From Candidatus Omnitrophota bacterium (GTDB lineage Bacteria; Omnitrophota; Omnitrophia; Omnitrophales; Danuiimicrobiaceae): a DNA stretch of 10,415 bases. Position numbers and translations under genes: made by a program. Under the pieces are notes generated by a model, which did no database searches, had not been told where the DNA came from, and saw only the letters and a list, made by a program, of their open reading frames with translations. This document shows, piece by piece, positions 1 through 6,729 of the stretch (its first letter is position 1; every line of letters starts with the position of its first letter). Location: assembly GCA_016206955.1 (NCBI GenBank), contig JACQQO010000067.1:1-10415 (forward strand), in the 5' to 3' direction.

Positions 1-789
1 AACCGTTTTTCCAAAAAGAGGTTTTTCTTCAAACCATTTGATCTTGGGCCGCAATCGATTGACATTTCCGATCACGGTCAAGGCCGGCGCCGTTAATTTG
101 GCTTTTTCTACATTTCGAACAATCGTTTGAAGTGTGCCCGTTACGGTTTTCTGCTCACCGGTCGTCCCCCATCGAATGACGGAAACCGGCGTATTCAAGT
201 GTTTACCGTACTTCAGAAGTAACCGCACGGTTTCAGGAAGTGTTTTGACTCCCATATAAAGCACAAGCGTACCTTGAAGCTGAGCAAGCGCCTTCCAATT
301 GATGCTTGGCTTTTTTCGCGGATCTTCATGAGCAGTAATAAAAGTTACTTCCGAGGCAAGTCCGCGGTGCGTTACGGGGATACCCGCATAAGCTGGAGCG
401 GCAACCCCTGCTGTTACGCCCGGAATAATTTCAAACGGGATTTTGTGATGCGCAAGCCAAAGCGCTTCTTCGCCGCCGCGCCCGAAGATAAACGGATCGC
501 CTCCTTTCAGACGGACGATTCGCTTTCCCTGGCGCGCGAGCTTTGCAATCAGGAGCTCGATTGATTTCTGGGGAGTAGAATCGGGGTCGCCTCCTCTCTT
601 TCCCACGTAAATCTGCTGGGCTCGAGGCGCATGTTTCAAAATGGAGGGGTGAATTAAATAATCGTAGACCACCACGTCTGCCGCTTCAAGCGCTTCCTTT
701 GCTTTGAGCGTCAAAAGCTTGGGATCACCCGGCCCTGCGCCTACAATCGAAACCAATCCTCTTTTTCTACCACTACTTCTTTGCGACAT
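1..789 (-). CDS. cobA: Uroporphyrinogen-III C-methyltransferase, probably the N-terminal part of a CobA-HemD fusion (3' end outside window)
   Basis: This SAM-dependent enzyme methylates uroporphyrinogen III at C-2 and C-7 to give precorrin-2, the branch point to siroheme and cobalamin. I translated 263 codons from ATG at 787-789 to the window edge with no stop. Visible motifs are VGAGPGDP (residues 16-23), the RLKGGDPFIFGRGGEE block (93-108) and PGVTAG (123-128), all typical of SUMT/CobA. The methyltransferase domain ends near residue 245. It is followed by WFEEKPLFGKTV (252-263), which resembles the linker and first strand of uroporphyrinogen-III synthase (HemD) in known CobA-HemD fusions, so I infer a fusion; only its first residues are visible. 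The start overlaps the 3' end of hemC by 17 bases, suggesting translational coupling. Methyltransferase identity is very secure; the fusion is likely but unproven here. Confidence 0.93.
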   Translation of the reverse strand, partial: MSQRSSGRKRGLVSIVGAGPGDPKLLTLKAKEALEAADVVVYDYLIHPSILKHAPRAQQIYVGKRGGDPDSTPQKSIELLIAKLARQGKRIVRLKGGDPFIFGRGGEEALWLAHHKIPFEIIPGVTAGVAAPAYAGIPVTHRGLASEVTFITAHEDPRKKPSINWKALAQLQGTLVLYMGVKTLPETVRLLLKYGKHLNTPVSVIRWGTTGEQKTVTGTLQTIVRNVEKAKLTAPALTVIGNVNRLRPKIKWFEEKPLFGKTV

Positions 790-1708
790 AATCTCTGATC
801 GCTTTCAAAATTTTCCTTCCGCCATCCTTCAATAGTTGATCCGCCAAGGCCGTGCCCAATGGTTCACTTGCCGAAATCGGCCCTGAAATACTGTGAACCA
901 CGGCTTGATCTCCTTCCAAAGAAAAGACAGCTCCTTTGAGATTTAAGGTGCCATTTTCGATCTTCGATCGAATCCCCGCTGGAACTTGGCATCCGCCTTC
1001 AAGCCGCCTCAGAAAACTCCGCTCGGCGAGAACACGCTTAAACGTAGGTTCATGATTGAGCGGCCTCACCAATTCTTTAGTTTCCAAATCTCCTGTTCTG
1101 ATTTCAACCGCAAGCGCACCTTGTCCGGCTTGCGGAAGAAAATCTTCCTCTTCAAAAATTTGAGTCACAAAATTAGAAAGCCCAAGCCGCATTAATCCTG
1201 CATGCGCAAGAACGATCGCCGCACATTCTCCAGCTTCAATTTTCTTAAGCCGCGAATCGACATTTCCCCGCATTTCGCAAATTTCAAGATCAGGTCTTAA
1301 TCTCTTAAGCTGCGCCCTACGCCTCAAAGAGCTCGTTCCGATCCGCGCTTGATAAGGGAGTTGCTCAAGCGTTTTTCCTTCGCGGGCGACTAAACAATCG
1401 CGCGGATCTTCGCGATAGGGGATCGCGCCGAGTTCGAGTCCCTCGGGAAGATCGGTCGCCAAGTCTTTCGCGCTGTGGACCGCAAGATCAATTCGGTTTT
1501 CCAAAAGGGCTGTTTCGATTTCGTGCGTAAAGATGCCGGGCCCAATCGAACCGATCGAGGCGTGCCGGATCATATCCCCTTTCGTGTGAATCTTAACCAA
1601 TTCAAATTCAACCAAGGGGAACAAACCTCTCAACTTCGCGCGCACAAGCTCAGCTTGATAAAGTGCAAGTTTGCTCCCGCGAGTTCCGATCTTAATGAGA
1701 GATTTCAT
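773..1708 (-). CDS. hemC: Porphobilinogen deaminase (hydroxymethylbilane synthase)
   Basis: This cytosolic enzyme condenses four porphobilinogen units into hydroxymethylbilane, the step before uroporphyrinogen III. At 311 residues it is the normal family length. It begins with the usual IGTRGSKLAL block (residues 7-16). The catalytic Asp is in VHSAKD (D82, equivalent to E. coli D84), the substrate-binding arginines lie in GTSSLRRRAQ (124-133) and MRGNVDSRL (146-154), and C240 in EGGCQVP is the attachment site of the dipyrromethane cofactor. All key residues are present, so it should be active. The ATG at 1706-1708 is the only sensible start. No Shine-Dalgarno sequence is visible before it: the upstream sequence is gctttttgcata, and a palindromic repeat begins 14 bases away. 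The 3' end overlaps the cobA-hemD start by 17 bases. It lies downstream of hemA in the same operon. Confidence 0.97.
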   Translation of the reverse strand: MKSLIKIGTRGSKLALYQAELVRAKLRGLFPLVEFELVKIHTKGDMIRHASIGSIGPGIFTHEIETALLENRIDLAVHSAKDLATDLPEGLELGAIPYREDPRDCLVAREGKTLEQLPYQARIGTSSLRRRAQLKRLRPDLEICEMRGNVDSRLKKIEAGECAAIVLAHAGLMRLGLSNFVTQIFEEEDFLPQAGQGALAVEIRTGDLETKELVRPLNHEPTFKRVLAERSFLRRLEGGCQVPAGIRSKIENGTLNLKGAVFSLEGDQAVVHSISGPISASEPLGTALADQLLKDGGRKILKAIRDYVAKK

Positions 1709-1722
1709 TATGCAAAAAGCGA

Positions 1723-1809
1723 CGTCATTGCGAGGCAGCGTTCTAAGTGATGCCGAAGCAATCTCAGTTCGGAGATTGCTTTAGTCGCTTTCGCTCCTTC
1801 GCAATGACG
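1723..1809. repeat. Palindromic intergenic repeat (REP/MITE-like) between hemA and hemC
   Basis: The outer arms cgtcattgcga (1723-1733) and tcgcaatgacg (1799-1809) are perfect 11-base inverted repeats. Inner arms aagcaatctc (1756-1765) and gagattgctt (1772-1781) form a perfect 10-base stem around the loop agttcg. The outer and inner consensus match a palindromic element I recognise from many unrelated bacterial genomes, where its translation gives spurious peptides of the RHCEGAK type, as it does here. The element fills almost the whole hemA-hemC junction. It encodes the last nine hemA codons and the stop, and ends 14 bases before hemC. No second copy was found in this window. It carries no coding capacity for movement, so any mobility would be in trans. 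Confidence 0.85.
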
Positions 1810-3100
1810 GTACATTCTCTCTTTTCTGTTCTTTTTCATATTCGTTGGGTTTACGCTGTTCCAACTTAAACAATGAATGAAGTGTCTCCAAATAGCGCTC
1901 GATTGCACCCACTTTCGCGGATTCTTTCAACTTTTCAACCGGCGTATGAAGGAGCGCAGCCTTGATTTTTTGAATCAGCCTTTGAAGATCTTCTTCTTTA
2001 CCTTTAAATTTTGAAACTGCTTTTTGAACCTCCGCCGCGACGATTTCATCAAAATAGGTCGTGAGTTTCTGAATGACAGGCCCCGCTTCCAAAAATTCGT
2101 ACCACTGATCAAATGATTCCAGTTCTTCGAGAATCATCCCCTCGCACTTGGCGATTTCTTTTTTTCTCATCCGCAAATTGGCTTCGGAAACCGTTTTCAA
2201 GTCGTCGATATTGTAAAGATAAACGTCGTCGATTTCAGCCACGCGCGATTCAACATCCCGAGGAACGGCAATATCGATAAAGAAAAGCGGCTTGTGGCGG
2301 CGCTCGGCCATCATGCTTTTGACATCGTCAAACTTCACAATCGAATGCGGCGCAGACGTAGAGGAAATCACAATGTCGCTCGTCCGTAAGGCACGGAGCC
2401 AGCTGTCAAAACCGATGGGTTTTGCTCCATATTTTTGAGACAGTTCAAGCGCACGCTCATACGTGCGGCTTGCCACGATGATTTCTCCTGCACCGGCCTT
2501 AACCAAATGCTTCATCGTAAGCTCGCTCATTTTCCCCGTTCCGAGAATCAAAACCCGCTCACCCGTAAGTTTCCCAAAAATTTTCTCAGCGAGCTCCACT
2601 GCAATAGAAGAAACGCTCACCGCGCCTTCGCCGATTTTGGTCTCAGACCGCACTTTTTTTCCAATCCGCAAAGCGCGCTCGACGAGCTGATAAAGAATCG
2701 AATCGAGAGAACCCAATTCATTGGCAAGCCGAAACGCATTGCGAATTTGGCCGTAAATTTCATTTTCGCCGATCACTAAAGAATCAAGGCCGCTTGCCAC
2801 GCGAAATAAATGATGGGCCACTTCGCGTCCTCGATGGCAATATAGATACGTCCGGTACTGGCATCCTTCCAAACCGTGAAAATCAGCCAAAAATTGAATT
2901 AAATTTTCCTCAACGCCAGAAAATCCGCGGCCGTAAAGCTCCACGCGATTGCACGTCGACAAAACAAACCATTCGCGGAGCCCTTCGATTTGGCGCATCT
3001 CAGAAAGCGCGCGCGAAAGCGCAGACTCTGAAAACGCGATTTTTTCTCTTACTTCTACCGGACAACTTTTGTGATTAAGACCAATGCATACCAAATCCAT
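1781..3100 (-). CDS. hemA: Glutamyl-tRNA reductase
   Basis: It reduces glutamyl-tRNA(Glu) to glutamate-1-semialdehyde with NADPH, the first committed step of C5-pathway tetrapyrrole synthesis. The catalytic domain has GLNHKSCPVEVRE (residues 7-19) and the nucleophilic Cys in STCNRVE (C50). The GENEIYGQIRNAF block (111-123) is conserved. The NADPH-binding domain has LGTGKMSE (186-193) and VASRTYERA (209-217), and the helical dimerisation domain occupies about 320-415. The length of 439 residues is normal. The tail PSLRRSESD (431-439) and the TAA stop are encoded by a palindromic repeat, so the original C-terminus was probably different; this lies beyond the conserved fold and should be tolerated. 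The start at 3098-3100 follows GGTGA, which includes the TGA stop of the hemX-like gene, so translation is likely coupled. The usual partner gene hemL is not in the window. Confidence 0.97.
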   Translation of the reverse strand: MDLVCIGLNHKSCPVEVREKIAFSESALSRALSEMRQIEGLREWFVLSTCNRVELYGRGFSGVEENLIQFLADFHGLEGCQYRTYLYCHRGREVAHHLFRVASGLDSLVIGENEIYGQIRNAFRLANELGSLDSILYQLVERALRIGKKVRSETKIGEGAVSVSSIAVELAEKIFGKLTGERVLILGTGKMSELTMKHLVKAGAGEIIVASRTYERALELSQKYGAKPIGFDSWLRALRTSDIVISSTSAPHSIVKFDDVKSMMAERRHKPLFFIDIAVPRDVESRVAEIDDVYLYNIDDLKTVSEANLRMRKKEIAKCEGMILEELESFDQWYEFLEAGPVIQKLTTYFDEIVAAEVQKAVSKFKGKEEDLQRLIQKIKAALLHTPVEKLKESAKVGAIERYLETLHSLFKLEQRKPNEYEKEQKRENVPSLRRSESD

Positions 3101-3104
3101 CTAA

Positions 3105-3947
3105 TCACCCAACCCCTGCGTGAAGCCCTTTTTGAAAGAAGCTCGTTCCCAAAAACGTAAAGAGCACCAAGACGAAAGCACCCAAAGACATTTGAACCAT
3201 TCGCCTTCCCTTTCTCTCGCGAATCTCATGAAAATAAACCAAGACCAAATAAACGCTCCATGTGAGAAGACTCGCAAAGGATTTAGGCTCGCGCAAAATC
3301 AAAGTGCCAAATGCATTTTGAGTCCACAAGGCCCCAGAAATGATCGCAAAGCCTAGAAGAACAATCCCCCATAAAATCGTTTTGAAAATAAATCGTTCCA
3401 ATCCTTCCAAAGAGGGAAACCTGTGATAGGAGCTGAAAGAAGCTTTTCGCTTCAGCGCGCGGTCCAAATTCAAATAAAGCACACCCGCGATAAAGGAGAG
3501 AGCGAAGCAGGCGTAGCCGAAGAAGGCAGATAGAATGTGTATCAAAAAGTATCCGTTGTGATGATGCTTGAGAAGAGCGGGGTTGATTTCAAACCGGAAG
3601 AAAGAAGGAATCAGGAACAAAACAAGAATGGGTGCTAAAACCAAACCGAAAATTTCTGATTTTCGTTGCCGGAGCAAAATCAAATAAATGAAAGCGAGCG
3701 ACCACGCAAAAAATCCAGAAGCTTCGCCGAGTGTTGTCACCGGAAGATGAAAATCACTAGACACATTGCGTATGACAACGGTTTGAGCGAAGATCAAAAG
3801 CGTGTGCACCAAAAATCCAAGTTCTACAAAGCGATTCGCCCATCTAAAATGCTTCCGCTCCGTATTCACAAATTCGATGATGAAGAGGATAAACGCCAAA
3901 AGATAAGCGCTCACAACCATAGAAAGTAAAAAGATGGTCAGCTCCAT
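3105..3947 (-). CDS. hemX: HemX/CcsA-family integral membrane protein
   Basis: The protein has 280 residues and about eight hydrophobic segments (roughly 4-26, 40-58, 75-93, 98-114, 133-157, 190-206, 224-240 and 251-270). It belongs to the cytochrome c assembly (CcsA/HemX) superfamily: His residues at 48, 137 (before AFFGYACFAL) and 240, and the GALWTQNAFG stretch (205-214), match the family layout. The tryptophan-rich WWD heme-handling motif expected after the W-A-Q-E-type segment in CcsA is absent (GTLILREPKSF at 214-224). That favours the HemX subgroup over a true heme lyase. In Bacillus subtilis, HemX is encoded beside hemA and lowers HemA abundance; the same adjacency here supports a similar role, which is inference. 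The start at 3945-3947 overlaps the previous gene by 10 bases, and the stop lies 4 bases before hemA. Confidence 0.85.
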   Translation of the reverse strand: MELTIFLLSMVVSAYLLAFILFIIEFVNTERKHFRWANRFVELGFLVHTLLIFAQTVVIRNVSSDFHLPVTTLGEASGFFAWSLAFIYLILLRQRKSEIFGLVLAPILVLFLIPSFFRFEINPALLKHHHNGYFLIHILSAFFGYACFALSFIAGVLYLNLDRALKRKASFSSYHRFPSLEGLERFIFKTILWGIVLLGFAIISGALWTQNAFGTLILREPKSFASLLTWSVYLVLVYFHEIRERKGRRMVQMSLGAFVLVLFTFLGTSFFQKGLHAGVG

Positions 3948-4513
3948 ACGTTTTTTACCAATTTTATCAGGTGATTCCGACGTTCTTTGCCAAATTTGAT
4001 CAAACGTTTTGCTTTCTCGCGCTCACGACCTAAGCTTTGAACCAATTTCCCGTAAGATGAACCGAACTGCACTTCCAATTTTTTCCTCAGCATTTTCGCT
4101 AAGAAGGGGCTTGCCCCTCCCGTAGAAATCGCGATTTGAAGAGCTCCGCGCCTCACGATGGAAGGCACAATAAAAGTACAATGTTTTGGATCGTCTACCA
4201 CGTTCACGAAAATATTTTCCCGAACACACTTCCGATAAATGCGCTCATTAAGAGCTTCATCTGAAGTGGCCGCAACCACAAGCCATACTCCCTTTAATGA
4301 TTTTGGAAGCTTACTTCCATATCGAATTCGGATTCTTTTACTTTTTGCGAATCGAAGAAATGCAGGCGAAAAATCGCGGCTGATTCCTTCCAGCTTCGCG
4401 CCTGAACGAACGAGGACGCGTGCTTTTCTAAGTGCCACCTCTCCTCCGCCCAGTAAAAGCGCTTTTCTCCCTTTCAAATTTAAAAATGCCGGATAATAAT
4501 TTATGACAGCCAT
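3938..4513 (-). CDS. sirC: Precorrin-2 dehydrogenase (siroheme synthase N-terminal / Met8 type)
   Basis: It oxidises precorrin-2 to sirohydrochlorin with NAD+ and, in bifunctional members, also inserts Fe2+ to make siroheme. At 191 residues it corresponds to the N-terminal half of CysG, or to stand-alone SirC/Met8, without the methyltransferase domain, which is instead encoded further downstream as cobA. Visible motifs are YYPAFLNLKGRKALLLGGG (residues 6-24, Rossmann NAD site), NVVDDPKHCTFIVPSIV (104-120), whose D107 aligns with the catalytic Asp104 of CysG, and ISTGGASPFLAKMLR (129-143). The start codon at 4511-4513 overlaps the end of the signalling gene by 13 bases, with a distant GGAG upstream. 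Chelatase activity cannot be decided from sequence alone. The product could serve siroheme, heme by the siroheme route, or anaerobic cobalamin synthesis. Confidence 0.93.
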   Translation of the reverse strand: MAVINYYPAFLNLKGRKALLLGGGEVALRKARVLVRSGAKLEGISRDFSPAFLRFAKSKRIRIRYGSKLPKSLKGVWLVVAATSDEALNERIYRKCVRENIFVNVVDDPKHCTFIVPSIVRRGALQIAISTGGASPFLAKMLRKKLEVQFGSSYGKLVQSLGREREKAKRLIKFGKERRNHLIKLVKNVWS

Positions 4514-5925
4514 TGATGATTTTTCTCCAAAAATTCTTCAAATTCATTTTCCAACGCGAATTTAGGAACCACTTTAAGACCGCTGATCTCTTCAACCAAG
4601 GCAATCGTATCGTGATTGACGGGATCCACCATCGCAAGTTCAAGAAAACTGTCCCCAAGCGCCAAGGGCACCACTCGATGGGCTCGAATAAACTCTTCCG
4701 TTAAAATCCGGGCAAGGTCCTCAGAAAGCGCATGACCCCTGAGGCTCACATAAGAAACGTTAAGTTTCTCTTCCAAAAAACGCCCCACATCAGCGCTTGT
4801 AACCACGTTCATCCGAATTAAAACTTGTCCGATCCGTTCGCCCGTCTCAATGTGGCGGCGCACCGCATGGTTTAACTCCTCTTCCGTAATTAAGCCCATC
4901 TCCAGCAACATTTGTCCGAGCGGTTTGGTCGTCGTTTTTCTCTTATCCTGATTCTGGGAAAGAATTTCCATGGATTCTTCAAGCGAACTGACCGGTTTCG
5001 CGCGTCGGTCTCTGAGATAATGACTTCCAGGCTGAGTCTTCAGATACTGTTTCACCTCGGCTGCGTCGCTGGAAATTTCAGCTACATTTCGATAAGGCAG
5101 ATGCAAATTCGTAATGGCAGCGATCGAAAGGCTCATCAACGGAAACGCCATTGGAACGCCATTTCGATTTTTCACAAAAACAGATTTTTGCTTTCGATCT
5201 GCTTCTTCATAATAAGTTGGAATGATCCGATCAAACTCCTGCAAGCACTCTTGGGCGAAGCTGGCCTCTAATTCTGGGGTGGTAATCACCACAAAATCAT
5301 CGCCGCCAATATGGCCGATAAAACTAGTTTGCTTTGCCCCTGTCGTTTCCAAACTTTTCGAAATTAACTGAGCCAAGTGACGAATTACGCTGTCCCCGCG
5401 GTTAAAACCATAACGGTCATTGAACGATTTGAAATGATTGATATCGATGTAACAAACAGAGAAAACTTCATTTCGATCGAGCCGTCTTTGAATATTCTCT
5501 TCAATCGCAATGCTTCCCGGAAGACTGGTGAGTGGATTGGCCTCAAGCCGTTCCCGAGCGCGGGTAAGATTGAGCATCATCCTGAGTTGAAGTGAAAAAG
5601 CATCAAAGGGTTTGATCAAAAAATCGTCGAATCCATGTTCGCGACTCAAGACAAGCTCGCTGATTTCATTTTCATCTGCAATCAAAATAATCGATACCCC
5701 CAATCCTTTCATTGTCTGCTTTATTTTTTGTGCCAAATCCACTCCATCAACCGGCTCCATTGCAGAAGCAATGAGGACCAGATCAAAACGCACTTTTTGA
5801 ACCAGCCGAATCGCCTCGTCACTATGGGTCGCTAAGAACACATCATAACCCCGCGCTTTCAGGCGCGTTTCAAGCAAGGCGAGGCTTGCCGAATCTTTCT
5901 CCGCTACTAAAATTTTATAAGCCAT
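4501..5925 (-). CDS. Pseudo-receiver / GGDEF / MshEN (GspE N-terminal) signalling protein
   Basis: This cytosolic protein of 474 residues has three domains. Residues 1-120 are CheY-like but degenerate: the phospho-acceptor position is A53 (DLVLIASAMEP), and the acidic pair is E9/K10, while K105 (FLIKPF) is kept. Residues 128-308 form a GGDEF domain with NPLTSLPG (130-137), metal-site D161 and N163 in YIDINHFKSFND, and GGDDF at 207-211; the RxxD inhibitory site is missing (KQTS at 198-201). Residues 335-474 are MshEN-like, with two 24-residue copies of the RLGxxL...G...L...L pattern (335-358 and 364-387) separated by exactly five residues, as in c-di-GMP-binding MshE. I infer a c-di-GMP enzyme or sensor. 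Cyclase activity is uncertain because GGDDF is not the canonical signature. The start overlaps the panB stop by one base (TAATG), with GAGGG upstream. No output partner is encoded nearby. Confidence 0.9.
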   Translation of the reverse strand: MAYKILVAEKDSASLALLETRLKARGYDVFLATHSDEAIRLVQKVRFDLVLIASAMEPVDGVDLAQKIKQTMKGLGVSIILIADENEISELVLSREHGFDDFLIKPFDAFSLQLRMMLNLTRARERLEANPLTSLPGSIAIEENIQRRLDRNEVFSVCYIDINHFKSFNDRYGFNRGDSVIRHLAQLISKSLETTGAKQTSFIGHIGGDDFVVITTPELEASFAQECLQEFDRIIPTYYEEADRKQKSVFVKNRNGVPMAFPLMSLSIAAITNLHLPYRNVAEISSDAAEVKQYLKTQPGSHYLRDRRAKPVSSLEESMEILSQNQDKRKTTTKPLGQMLLEMGLITEEELNHAVRRHIETGERIGQVLIRMNVVTSADVGRFLEEKLNVSYVSLRGHALSEDLARILTEEFIRAHRVVPLALGDSFLELAMVDPVNHDTIALVEEISGLKVVPKFALENEFEEFLEKNHQWLS

Positions 5926-6725
5926 TAGCCCTCAAAACTTTCTTTCGCGCTCGGAAATTTTTTTCTTAAAACGTCGTTTCGATATTCTCTGAGTGCTTTC
6001 GCAATCATTTGGTTCGCTTCCGCATAGCGGCGCACAAAACGCGGATGGACGCGTGACTCAAATCCCAGCAGATCATGAAGCACAAGCACTTGCCCATCGG
6101 TGTCGGGCCCGGCGCCAATTCCAATCGTTGGAATGCGAAGGGCGCTCGTGACTCTTTTCGCCACCGATCTTGGGACACACTCCAAAACGATGGAAAAAAC
6201 ACCTGCTTTTTCAAGTGCCTTCGCTTCGTTTAAGATCCGATCGGCTTCTTCTTTCGTTCTTCCCTGAACTTTGTACCCTCCCAATTCTGCAATCGATTGA
6301 GGGGTCATTCCCAAATGTCCCATGACCGGAATCTGAGCCCGAACGAGAGCTTTCACCTGCGCAAGAATTTTTCTCCCGCCTTCTAATTTGACGGTTTCTG
6401 CCCCTGCCCTTACGAGGCGGTTTGCATTCCGGGCGGCAGATCGAACTGTGCGGTAAGAACCAAATGGCATATCTGCCACTAAAAGGGCGCGCTTGACGGC
6501 CCGGCTCACGGCTTTCACATGATGAATCATATCGAACATGGTCACCGGCAGCGTTGATTCATACCCCAAGCAAACCATCCCCACGGAATCGCCGATTAAA
6601 ACAATATCGATGCCCGCTTCGTCCACCAATTTGGCGAAAGGAAAATCATAAGCAGTCAGCGCTGTGATTTTTTTCTGCTCATTCTGCTTTTGGTTGAGAA
6701 TATCCTTGATCGTTACCTTGGGCAT
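5925..6725 (-). CDS. panB: 3-methyl-2-oxobutanoate hydroxymethyltransferase (ketopantoate hydroxymethyltransferase)
   Basis: It transfers a hydroxymethyl group from 5,10-methylene-THF to alpha-ketoisovalerate, giving ketopantoate, the first committed step of pantothenate/CoA synthesis. Starting from ATG at 6723-6725 the protein has 266 residues, and all catalytic residues sit one place beyond E. coli PanB: D46 (IGDSVGM), D85 (ADMPFGSY), K113 (TVKLEGG) and E182 (LECVP). The conserved GQVLVLHDLLG lies at 211-221. A longer reading from TTG at 6758 would add 11 residues and overlap the methyltransferase gene, but the ATG matches the family N-terminus better. The gap to the upstream gene is 4 bases, and the stop overlaps the next start. 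Placement directly after three THF enzymes fits its use of methylene-THF. No panC or panD is in the window. Confidence 0.96.
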   Translation of the reverse strand: MPKVTIKDILNQKQNEQKKITALTAYDFPFAKLVDEAGIDIVLIGDSVGMVCLGYESTLPVTMFDMIHHVKAVSRAVKRALLVADMPFGSYRTVRSAARNANRLVRAGAETVKLEGGRKILAQVKALVRAQIPVMGHLGMTPQSIAELGGYKVQGRTKEEADRILNEAKALEKAGVFSIVLECVPRSVAKRVTSALRIPTIGIGAGPDTDGQVLVLHDLLGFESRVHPRFVRRYAEANQMIAKALREYRNDVLRKKFPSAKESFEG

Positions 6726-6729
6726 CGTT

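Noticed and set aside
274..564. Plus-strand open frame of 96 codons
   Set aside because: It is antisense to the conserved GGDPFIFGRGGEE region of the CobA domain, which runs through it without a stop.
1708..1908. Minus-strand open frame of 66 codons between hemA and hemC
   Set aside because: It is out of frame with hemA and runs through the palindromic repeat, giving the typical spurious RHCEGAK peptide. It has no start signal or family match.
2435..2779. Plus-strand open frames inside hemA
   Set aside because: They are antisense shadows of the conserved NADPH-binding region of glutamyl-tRNA reductase.
4428..4658. Minus-strand open frame spanning the junction of the signalling gene and sirC
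   Set aside because: It is a frame-shifted shadow of both neighbours and has no family features.
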